64,000 nucleotides of DNA from DOZZ01 sp963792655 (GTDB taxonomy: Bacteria > Acidobacteriota > Terriglobia > Bryobacterales > Bryobacteraceae): NCBI GenBank assembly GCA_963792655.1, contig CAWBWU010000003.1, forward strand, positions 62,001 to 126,000, given 5' to 3'. The notes beneath the pieces were generated by a model that did not search any database, was not told the DNA's origin, and saw only the letters and a list, made by a program, of their open reading frames with translations. The position numbers and the translations under genes were made by a program. Within the stretch, counting starts at the first letter, position 1. The number at the start of each line of letters is the position of its first letter. Positions 43,395 to 51,812 of the stretch are shown piece after piece.

Positions 43395-44693
43395 ATGAAC
43401 TTCTACCAACTGCTGCGGGGGAACCGCAACTATCGCCGCCTTTGGTTCGGCCAGGTGATCAGTGAGATTGGCGATCACTTCAACAACATCGCGGTATTCA
43501 GCCTCGCGCTCGCGCACACGCAGCAGGATCCATCGAAATCCGGACTCGCTGTTACGGGCGTGATGCTCGCGCGCGCCATTCCCGCGGTGATGGCGGGGCC
43601 CATTGCGGGCGTCGTACTCGACCGGCTGAACCGAAAATACGTGATGCTGGCGAGCGATGCCATTCGCGCCGTGCTGGCGCTCGGCTTCATCCTTACGCTT
43701 GCGACGCCCGGAACATGGATGCTGTATGCATTCAGCGCGCTGCTGATGTTCGCGTCACCATTCTTCAGCGCCGGGCGTTCGTCGATCTTACCGACCATCA
43801 CAACGCCTGAAGAAGTGCATGCAGCCAACTCGCTGACGCAGATCACGCAGTGGACCACCACGACCATCGGCACCTTCAGCGCGGGCCTGACCATCGCGCA
43901 GTTCGGCTACCAGGCCGCGTTCATCTTCAACTCACTATCGTTTGTGATCTCCGGCCTGTGCGTGCTTCTGCTGCGAGCTGAACGCGGGAGTTTCCGTGTC
44001 GCGAGTCAGAAGAGCGAAAACCGGAAGCATCCGATTCAGGAATACATCGCCGGCCTGCGATATATGGCCGCAACACCGCTGCTGCTGGGCATCGGACTGA
44101 TTGGCGTCGGCTGGGCGACAGGCGGCGGCGCCGCGCAGATTCTGTTCAGCCTGTTCGGTGAACTTGTTTATCACAAGGGCGCGAACGGCATCGGCATCAT
44201 CTGGGGATGCGCGGGTCTGGGGCTGATCGCTGGCGGCACCTTTGCGTTCTGGCTTGGCAAGCGCATCAGCTTTGCGGGCTACAAGCGCACCATCTCAATC
44301 TGTTACGTGGTTCACGGTCTGACGTATGTGGTCTTCAGCCTGACGCCCTACTTCGGGATCGGCCTGTTCTTTATTGCGCTGTCGCGTGCATCGGTCGCGA
44401 TCAGTTCGGTGCTGAATTTTTCACAGTTGCTGAAGCACACGGCCGATGAATATCGCGGGCGTGTGTTCGCCACGGTCGATTCTCTGGTCTGGTCGACGAT
44501 GATGCTTTCGATGATGGGCGCGGGCATCGCGTCTCAACACTACAGTCCGCGTGTGATTGGTGTCTGTGCGGGCGTGTTGAGTTCGACCACCGCGATTTTC
44601 TGGGGCTGGGCGAACCTGACCGGACGCCTGCCTGAACCGCAGTTGCACCTCGAAACAGAAACGGTTGAGGAGCATAATGAACATGTCGTCTAA
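43395..44693 (+). CDS. MFS transporter (enterobactin-exporter-like)
   Basis: A 432-residue major facilitator with about eleven or twelve membrane helices. It begins L-R-G-N-R-N-Y-R-R-L-W-F-G-Q-V-I-S, the MFS_3 start, and has the loop motif G-P-I-A-G-V-V-L-D-R-L-N-R-K (about 73-86). A polar cytoplasmic loop with K-S-E-N-R-K separates the halves. It lies 12 bases after the MenC-like gene on the same strand. The substrate is unknown; the family exports siderophores, drugs or amino acid-derived molecules. Confidence 0.88.
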   Translation: MNFYQLLRGNRNYRRLWFGQVISEIGDHFNNIAVFSLALAHTQQDPSKSGLAVTGVMLARAIPAVMAGPIAGVVLDRLNRKYVMLASDAIRAVLALGFILTLATPGTWMLYAFSALLMFASPFFSAGRSSILPTITTPEEVHAANSLTQITQWTTTTIGTFSAGLTIAQFGYQAAFIFNSLSFVISGLCVLLLRAERGSFRVASQKSENRKHPIQEYIAGLRYMAATPLLLGIGLIGVGWATGGGAAQILFSLFGELVYHKGANGIGIIWGCAGLGLIAGGTFAFWLGKRISFAGYKRTISICYVVHGLTYVVFSLTPYFGIGLFFIALSRASVAISSVLNFSQLLKHTADEYRGRVFATVDSLVWSTMMLSMMGAGIASQHYSPRVIGVCAGVLSSTTAIFWGWANLTGRLPEPQLHLETETVEEHNEHVV

Positions 44694-45393
44694 CCTCGAT
44701 GGCAAAGTGGTGCTGGTGACCGGCGCCGCGAAACGCATCGGGCGCGAGATTGCGCTGCGTTTAGCTCACGACGGTGCGCGCGTTGCCATCCACTATCAAT
44801 CCTCCCAGGCGGAAGCCGAGCAGACCGCTGCCGAATGCGGGGCACAACTGTTTCGCGCGAATCTCGAAAGCGTCGCAGAAATTCGAGCGATGTTCGATGC
44901 AGTCATGGCGCATTACGGAAGGCTCGACGGGCTGGTCAATAATGCCGCGCGCTTCACGCGCTTTGACGTGTTGGACATCGAAGAACACGATTGGGACTTC
45001 ATCCACTCCGTCAATCTGAAAGCCACGTTCTTCTGCTGCCAGAGTGCCGCGCGCGCGATGGACCAGGGGCGCATCGTCAACATCAGTTCACTCGGCGGCT
45101 TGCGGCCGTGGAGCGAGCACGTGCATTACTGCGCATCGAAAGCCGGCGTGATCATGATGACGAAAGCACTCGCCAAGGCGCTCGCGCCAAAGATCACCGT
45201 AAACAGCGTCGCGCCCGGCGTGATTCCCTTTGGCGATGAAGATGACCGCATCCGGGCCATGATCCGCGCCACCCCGATGCAGCGGTCCGGCAAGGGCGCG
45301 GAGATTGCGGATGCCGTGGCATATTTCCTCACTTGCCCGGATTTCATTACGGGACAGGTGCTCGCCGTCACAGGCGGGTTAGAGCTGCGCTAA
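44677..45393 (+). CDS. short-chain dehydrogenase/reductase
   Basis: A 238-residue NAD(P)-dependent oxidoreductase. The Rossmann motif is V-T-G-A-A-K-R-I-G-R-E, the structural N-N-A-A-R is near residue 87, the catalytic Ser is in I-S-S-L-G-G and the Tyr/Lys pair in Y-C-A-S-K-A-G. The A-K-R-I-G-R-E variant is seen in pteridine-reductase-like SDRs. GAGGAGCATA precedes the ATG at 44677, which lies inside the MFS 3' end, so it is coupled to it. Confidence 0.88.
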   Translation: MNMSSNLDGKVVLVTGAAKRIGREIALRLAHDGARVAIHYQSSQAEAEQTAAECGAQLFRANLESVAEIRAMFDAVMAHYGRLDGLVNNAARFTRFDVLDIEEHDWDFIHSVNLKATFFCCQSAARAMDQGRIVNISSLGGLRPWSEHVHYCASKAGVIMMTKALAKALAPKITVNSVAPGVIPFGDEDDRIRAMIRATPMQRSGKGAEIADAVAYFLTCPDFITGQVLAVTGGLELR

Positions 45394-45407
45394 TAGAATA
45401 GAATTCG

Positions 45408-47258
45408 ATGACTGTGGACACTCCCAAATTGGAAGCTCTGGGCCGCAACGTGGCCGAACCGCTCAGCGAGAACAATCACCTGCTGCGCTGGGTCGAGAAG
45501 ATGGCGCGGCTCACCAAACCGGCCAACATCCACTGGGTGGACGGTTCGCAAGAGGAGTACGACGTGCTGTGCGATCAGTTGATTGCCAACGGCACGTTCA
45601 CGCGTCTCAACCAGGAGCTCTGGCCCGGATGTTTCCTCGCGCGATCGGACGCGGCCGATGTTGCGCGCGTAGAAGATCGCACCTACATCTGTTCGCTGTC
45701 GAAAGACACCGCGGGCCCCACGAACAACTGGGAAGACCCGTTCCAGATGCGGCGCAAGCTGAAGCAGCTCTTCACGGACTCCATGCGCGGACGCACGATG
45801 TATGTGCTGCCGTTCAGCATGGGTCCCGTCGGTTCGCCGATGTCGCAGATCGGCGTGCAGCTCACCGATTCGCCTTACGTCGTTGTGAACATGCGCATCA
45901 TGGCGCGCATCGGTACGCCGGTCTTCAAAGAGATCGATAAGGACTACAAGCGCGTCGTGCCCGTGCATGCACAGCGTGGGACAGCCGCTTGTCGCCGGCG
46001 TCAGAAGGACGTGCCGTGGCCTTGCAACAAAGAAAAGTACATCGTGCATTTCCCGGAGACGCGCGAGATCTGGTCGTACGGTTCTGGCTACGGCGGCAAT
46101 GCGCTGCTCGGCAAGAAGTGCTTCGCGCTGCGCATCGCCTCCAACATCGCGCGCGACGAAGGCTGGATGGCCGAGCACATGTTGATTCTCGGCGTGGAGA
46201 ATCCGAAGGGCGAGAAGACCTACATCGCCGCGGCGTTCCCCAGCGCCTGCGGCAAAACGAATCTCGCGATGCTGATTCCGCCCGCGGGTTTCGACGGCTG
46301 GAAGGTCTGGACCGTCGGCGACGACATCGCATGGATCAAGCCTGATGCCAGCGGACATCTGCGCGCGATCAATCCGGAAGCGGGCTTCTTCGGCGTCGCG
46401 CCGGGAACGTCGGCCAAGACGAATCCGAACGCCATGGCGACGCTCTCGCGCAACAGCATCTTCACGAACGTTGCGCTCACGCCCGAAGGCGGCGTGTGGT
46501 GGGAAGGCATGACGGATGAACCGCCCGCCGAGTGTATCGACTGGCAAGGCAAACGCTGGACGCCGGAGATCGCGAAAGAGACTGGCGCCAAAGCCGCTCA
46601 TCCGAATGCGCGCTTCACTGCGCCCGCATCGCAGTGCCCGACGATCGATCCGGATTGGGAAAATCCAGACGGCGTGCCATTTCAGCGCATTCGTCTTCGG
46701 CGGACGCCGCGCCACGACGATTCCGCTGGTCTACCAGGCATTCAACTGGTCGACCGGCGTCTACACCGGCGCGACGATGGGTTCCGAGACAACTGCTGCC
46801 GCTGCAGGCGCAATGGGTACAGTGCGTCGCGATCCCATGGCGATGCTGCCGTTCTGCGGCTATCACATGGGCGACTACTTCCGCCACTGGCTCAAGATGC
46901 AGCGCTCACTTGCCGAGACGCCGAAGATCTTCCACGTGAACTGGTTCCGCAAAGATGCAGAAGGCAAGTTTCTGTGGCCCGGCTTCAGCGAAAACATGCG
47001 CGTTCTCAAGTGGATTGTCGACCGCGTGCGCGGGCGCGCGTTAGGACGCGAAACGTCCATCGGCTGGCTGCCGCGTTACGAAGACTTCAACTGGAAGGGT
47101 CTCGATTTTCTCGCGAACATTTCGAAGAACTGGAACACATCGACCGCCTTGCGTGGCGGCGTGAGGTGATGCAGCACGAAGAGCTCTTTATCGATCTGCA
47201 CGATCACCTGCCGCCCGAAATCATTTACGAGCGCGAGTTGCTCATTTGCCGTCTGTAA
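45408..47258 (+). CDS. pckG: phosphoenolpyruvate carboxykinase (GTP) (several frame breaks)
   Basis: Converts oxaloacetate and GTP to phosphoenolpyruvate in gluconeogenesis. About 616 residues: W-V-D-G-S-Q-E-E near 44, D-V-P-W-P-C-N-K, the kinase loop F-P-S-A-C-G-K-T-N (about 276-284), G-D-D-I-A-W-I and N-P-E-A-G-F-F-G. The breaks lie near 45966 and 46005 (extra C and extra two bases, restoring frame), 46680 and 47105. The final F-E-E-L and E-R-E-L-L-I-C-R-L end are in the first frame. A TAGAAT box 8 bases before the ATG suggests a leaderless start. Sequence error is the likely cause of the breaks. Confidence 0.9.
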   Translation: MTVDTPKLEALGRNVAEPLSENNHLLRWVEKMARLTKPANIHWVDGSQEEYDVLCDQLIANGTFTRLNQELWPGCFLARSDAADVARVEDRTYICSLSKDTAGPTNNWEDPFQMRRKLKQLFTDSMRGRTMYVLPFSMGPVGSPMSQIGVQLTDSPYVVVNMRIMARIGTPVFKEIDKDYKRVVPVHAQRGTAACRRRQKDVPWPCNKEKYIVHFPETREIWSYGSGYGGNALLGKKCFALRIASNIARDEGWMAEHMLILGVENPKGEKTYIAAAFPSACGKTNLAMLIPPAGFDGWKVWTVGDDIAWIKPDASGHLRAINPEAGFFGVAPGTSAKTNPNAMATLSRNSIFTNVALTPEGGVWWEGMTDEPPAECIDWQGKRWTPEIAKETGAKAAHPNARFTAPASQCPTIDPDWENPDGVPFQRIRLRRTPRHDDSAGLPGIQLVDRRLHRRDDGFRDNCCRCRRNGYSASRSHGDAAVLRLSHGRLLPPLAQDAALTCRDAEDLPRELVPQRCRRQVSVARLQRKHARSQVDCRPRARARVRTRNVHRLAAALRRLQLEGSRFSREHFEELEHIDRLAWRREVMQHEELFIDLHDHLPPEIIYERELLICRL

Positions 47259-47869
47259 CGCGCCGGTTCCTGCTCGCGACTGCTCTGCTGGCTTGTGCCC
47301 CCGTTGCGCGGCCACAAGCCATCGAGTTTGAAAACGGCGGCCTGAAATACCAGACGCTCACGCGCAAAGGCGTGACCGTCATGTTCACCCGCATGGCGTC
47401 GCATCTGCACGAGTACGCCATGTGGCAGGTAGCCATTTCCAATGGTTCCGACGTGTACTGGAACGTCAAGCCCGAAGACTTCATGTATCAGCGCAACGAC
47501 GGTAAGGTTTTCCAGGCTGTGCCCGCGCGCGACATTGTGGAGCAGATGCTCGATCGCGGCAGTCACGCCGACATGGTCAAGCTGATCACTTCATACGAGA
47601 GCGCGCTGTACGGCATCCCGCACATGAAGATTTCGAATGGCTATGAGCAACGCCGCCAGAACGCGATGGCGGAAGGCGTGTCGGCCAAGTTCAAAGCCGC
47701 GGCCGCGGCGTCTGCTGTGGTGTTGGTGCCTGCGCGGGTAGGACCGGGCCAATCGACAGACGGCGCAATTTTCATCCCGGGCCAGAGCCACCAAATCGTG
47801 AACGGCAAGATTGTGGTGCACAGCAATGGCGAAATTTTTGAATTCAACCCCGATGTGGCCGCGCCGTAG
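47246..47869 (+). CDS. secreted hypothetical protein
   Basis: The 207-residue product starts at a TTG that overlaps the pckG end by 13 bases. It has a twin-arginine-like V-T-R-R-F-L-L-A-T-A-L-L-A-C signal segment. The mature part is mixed alpha/beta, with A-S-H-L-H-E-Y-A-M-W-Q-V-A-I-S and W-N-V-K-P-E-D-F suggesting a beta-sandwich. An Ala-rich helix (about 145-160) precedes the C-terminal strand. No family recognised. Confidence 0.65.
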   Translation: MPSVTRRFLLATALLACAPVARPQAIEFENGGLKYQTLTRKGVTVMFTRMASHLHEYAMWQVAISNGSDVYWNVKPEDFMYQRNDGKVFQAVPARDIVEQMLDRGSHADMVKLITSYESALYGIPHMKISNGYEQRRQNAMAEGVSAKFKAAAAASAVVLVPARVGPGQSTDGAIFIPGQSHQIVNGKIVVHSNGEIFEFNPDVAAP

Positions 47870-47895
47870 GCTTGCGCCCGAATCGTAGTTAAAAA

Positions 47896-48366
47896 GTGGG
47901 TTCGTTTGGCTTCGCTATTGGCTTCGGACTGGGTTCGTTTTGCGTGCGCGGCGTTGACCACATGGATGTCTTTCAATCTGAACAGGATCGCTTGGTTTAC
48001 CTGGGCCTTGCCGCCGATCAGGTACGCGACGCCGGGCTGCGGCTGACGGCATTCTGTCTGATGCGGAATCATGTGCATTGGATCGTCACGCCCGAGTGCA
48101 ACGACTCGCTGGCCGTTTTCTTCCGCCGCGTGCATGGCCGGTACGCACAGTACTTCAATGCGGCTCAACGGCGCACAGGACACTTATGGCAGAACCGGTA
48201 TTTTGCGTGCCCGTTGGGCGCCACCCACTTGCAGCGCGCGTTGCGCTACGTCGAATGAAATCCGATCCGCGCGGGGGTTGTAGCCGACGCGGGCGCTTAC
48301 CGCGGTTCCCTCGCTAACGACAATGCTCTCCCCAATACCTGTGGCCATCCGATGACTCTGATTTAA
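47896..48366 (+). pseudogene. RAYT (REP-associated tyrosine transposase) remnant 1
   Basis: Homology to Y1/IS200-like RAYT transposases starts near 47958 (D-H-M-D-V-F-Q-S-E). It includes the catalytic metal motif R-N-H-V-H-W-I-V, F-F-R-R-V-H-G-R-Y-A-Q-Y and G-H-L-W-Q-N-R-Y-F. The N-terminal H-V-T-Q-R-G-N part is missing. The C-terminal A-L-R-Y-V-E is cut by a TGA at 48256-48258, after which the same frame continues N-P-I-R-A-G-V-V-A-D-A-G-A-Y-R to a TAA. This is a nonsense mutation in an otherwise open frame. Confidence 0.85.
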
Positions 48367-48402
48367 TGGAAATGACATTACCCGAGCAGTAAACAACGGT
48401 TC

Positions 48403-51371
48403 ATGCCTGACCGACCGCCCAATCCGGCCCCATCAGACGACGTGTCCTCCCATGCGGAGGCTGCTCCCGGTCATGCGCTTGCCCACGGCACCACCGTGGG
48501 CCGCTACGTCATCTTGGAACCTCTTGGGGCCGGCGGCATGGGTGTCGTCTACCGCGCCCGCGATCAACGCCTCGAGCGCGACGTCGCCATTAAGATGCTT
48601 TCCACCGGCATGCTCGCAGCCGGTGATGACGCTCACCGCCGCTTTCACAAAGAAGCACTTGCGCTCGCACGCCTCAGCCATCCTCACATCGCCGCGATCT
48701 ACGACGTCGGCCAGCAGGACCACCTCGACTACATCGTCATGGAGTGCATTGACGGCCAGTCGCTGGCTACCCTGCTTCGCTCCGGACCGTTACCGGTAAA
48801 GGACGCCACCGCCATCGTCCTCCAGATCGCTCAGGCACTCGAAGAGGCTCATGAACTTGGCATCGTCCATCGCGACCTCAAGCCCGGCAATGTCATGATC
48901 ACTCCGCGACGACAGGTAAAGGTTCTCGATTTCGGCATCGCAAAGCTTCTTGACCCTGCGGCCGACCTGGAGTCCACCCGCTCGCTGGCAACCTTCAATC
49001 TTATCGGCACCCCGCTCTACATGTCGCCCGAGCAGGCGCAGGAAGGGGCCATCGACGCTCGCTCGGACCTCTGGTCGCTCGGCGTCCTGTATTTTGAAGC
49101 CCTCACCGGCCAACCGCCATTCCGCGCCAATACGCCTTTAGCTACCCTCCGCGCTGTCATCGAGCAGCAGCCCCTCAGCCTGCGTTCACTTCGCCCCGAC
49201 ATCCCTGAGCAGGTCGAAGCCATCGTCGCTCGCGCTCTCCAGAAAGATCCAGCCGACCGTTACCAGACCGCCTCCGCCTTCGCCGCCGAGACCTCCGACC
49301 TTCTCGCCCGGCTCACCGGGTCCCACCAGCCTCAGTCCAAGTCAACGGCGATCAAGTCCTCACGCCGGTGGATAGCCGCGCTCTCCAGCCTCATCCTCTT
49401 GTTCGCAGTGGCCGCCGGTTTCTGGCTGCACCGCTCCTCTCAGCGCGCCTGGGCACGCGAACAGGCACCCGCGCAGTTCGATGCCCTCATCACCGGCCAG
49501 AAGCCCCTTGCTGCCCAGGCCACCCTTCGCCGCGCTCAACAAATCCTCCCCGGCGATCCCGTGCTCACGCAGCTGGCACGCAACTCATGCGGTCGAGACC
49601 TCGATCACCTCCGCCCCTTCCGGCGCCAAAGTGGAAATCCAGGACTACCTCACGCCCAGCGGGCCGTGGCTCTCCCTCGGCACCACCCCACTCATCAAGA
49701 CCACCGTTCCCAAGGGTTATTTCCGCTGGCGCGTAACCAAACCCGGCTTTGGCGAATTCATCACCGCGCCCGAAACCGGTTCCAAGATGAATTTCCCGCT
49801 CGACGCCTCTCACGCTGCTCCCGCCGGGATGGTCTACTCACCAGCCGACACCTGGGCAAATTACGTCGCCTTCATCGGCTGGGTAGGCCCCTACAAGCTA
49901 CCCGCCTTCTATATCGACCGCTACGAGGTCACCAATCGCGAGTACCAGGCCTTCGTCGACGCCAGAGGTTATGAAAAGTCTGTGTACTGGCCTGCGCTTG
50001 CCGATGCCAGCCCATCGCCGCCCTCTGCGCTCTTCCGCGACACCACCGGACGCCCCGGCCCAGCCACCTGGATAGCCGGCCACTACCCCGAAGGGAAAGC
50101 AGACTTCCCGGTCAGTGGCGTCAGCTGGTATGAGGCCGCTGCCTATGCCAACTTCTCCGGCAAGCAGCTACCCGTCCTCGCCCAATGGTTCTCCGCAGCT
50201 CCCCCGGATTTGGGTCCCTACACCGTGCAGCTCAGCAATATCTCCACCAACTCACTGGCGGCCGCGGGCGCGTCCAAGGGAGTCGGCCCCTTCGGCACTT
50301 ACGACATGGCGGGTAACGTCCGCGAGTGGGTCGCCAACCCCGTAGATAAGAATCTTCGCTTCATCCTCGGCGGGTCGTGGCCGTCACCCGCCTACCTCTA
50401 CTCCAATCCCGAAGCCCTTTCGCCTTTCGACCGCTCTCCCGTCAATGGCTTCCGCTGTGTCCGCAACCTCGGCTCGCTCACCAACGCCGCCGATCCCGTC
50501 AAGCGCATCTTCCGCGACTTCACCACCTTCAAACCCTCACCCGAAAACGTCTTCCACGCGTACACCCTGCTCTATCACTACGACAATCAATTACCCCTCA
50601 ACGCAAAAGATGAAGGCATGGTCCGCGAGACGGTCGATTGGCGGGAGGAGCGCATCACCTTCGACGCCGCCTACAACGGCGAGCGGATGTCCGCTTATCT
50701 CTTTCTGCCAAAAACCGTAAAGCCGCCTTTTGCTACCGTGCTCTTCTTCCCCAGTGCCCGTGTCTTCGACTTCCCTTCGAGCGAGAGCGGACGTGAGCTC
50801 GGCGACATCAAGTTCTTCGACTACATTCTCCAGAGCGGACGCGCTGTCATGTATCCCATCTACGAGGACACCTACGAGCGCCGTCTTAAGTACCGCCTGC
50901 CCGGAGCCTCCGCATCCATCCAGCTCACCACCGACTGGTATAAGGACGCCGCGCGTTCATTAGACTACCTCGGCACCCGGCCCGACATCGACAGCGGACG
51001 CCTGGGCTACCTGGGCGTTAGCATGGGCTCCGCCGACGGCTCTATCATTGTTAGTCTCCTGCAGGCTCGCCTCAAAACCGCTATTTTCCTGGATGGCGGG
51101 TTCTTCCTCGATGCCCCAACGCCCGGCGGCGACCAGGCCGACTTCGTCACCCGCCTGCGGATTCCCGTCCTCATGGTCAACGGACGATACGACTTCACCT
51201 TCCCCCTCGACCAGGCACAGAATCCCTTCTTCTCTTTGCTGGGTACTCCTGCCCGCAGACAAGACCCACGTTGTTCTCGACACCCCTCATGACGTCACCC
51301 AGCAGCGGCCGCAGCTCACCCGAGCCGTCCTCGGCTGGCTCGATCGCTACCTCGGCCGCATTTCAAACTAG
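48403..51371 (+). CDS. Ser/Thr kinase - FGE-like - hydrolase fusion protein (two frame breaks)
   Basis: A single protein of about 988 residues in two repaired frames. The kinase domain (about 34-300) has G-A-G-G-M-G-V (42-48), K64, H-R-D-L-K-P-G-N (156-163) and D-F-G (176-178). A membrane helix follows at about 323-342, then a short beta domain and a formylglycine-enzyme-like domain with Y-I-D-R-Y-E-V-T-N, V-S-W-Y-E-A-A-A-Y and M-A-G-N-V-R-E-W-V. Last is an alpha/beta-hydrolase with L-G-V-S-M-G-S and a terminal H-V-V-L. Breaks are near 49590 and 51255. The region between G-G-S-W and G-F-R-C has no Cys, so formylglycine-generating activity is unlikely. It probably signals across the membrane. 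Confidence 0.88.
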
Positions 51372-51812
51372 TGAGAACTTTCGAGAACCGGAAACCTGGT
51401 TGGCAACGCCTTCGTACGCACGCCCCTGGGGACTGACACTCTTCCGCGCCTTAAGCGAAAAGGCTGTCTGTCCCACAATGCGCACTCGTCAGCTACGCAT
51501 GGGGTAAGCCCTATCGGGCCTCCTGACCGCACGCGCCCCTTCCGGCTCAAAACTGCCACAGAGAAAATCGGACTGCCGAATGCATCGCGCTTAGTATGCC
51601 TGCGCGCTTGCAATTCCTGATCGACAGGCAGCGACTTTTGAAAGTGGCGAGGCTGTGCGGCACATAAAACGAATCCGTCGCCGCGTATCCGCACCCGCTT
51701 TTTTTGCTTCAAATCCACTTTTTTAAAAAGTTGCGCTGCTTCCTCACGCGTGCCAATTGAGGAATTCTCGCTGAATTGACAACCTATTCTGCGTGCTATA
51801 CGATTCCGGGCG
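51372..51812. other. intergenic region upstream of TonB receptor 2
   Basis: This 441-base gap separates the kinase fusion from TonB receptor 2. Apart from the promoter at its right end I see no gene; open frames on the minus strand have poor composition. An A/T-rich tract (CTTTTTTAAAAAG) lies near 51719. Confidence 0.4.
51776..51804 (+). promoter_or_regulatory. sigma-70-type promoter for TonB receptor 2
   Basis: A consensus TTGACA at 51776-51781 is followed after 17 bases by TACGAT at 51799-51804. The first ATG of the receptor is only 8 bases beyond the -10 box, so the transcript would be nearly leaderless, or translation begins at the ATG at 51831. Confidence 0.55.
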
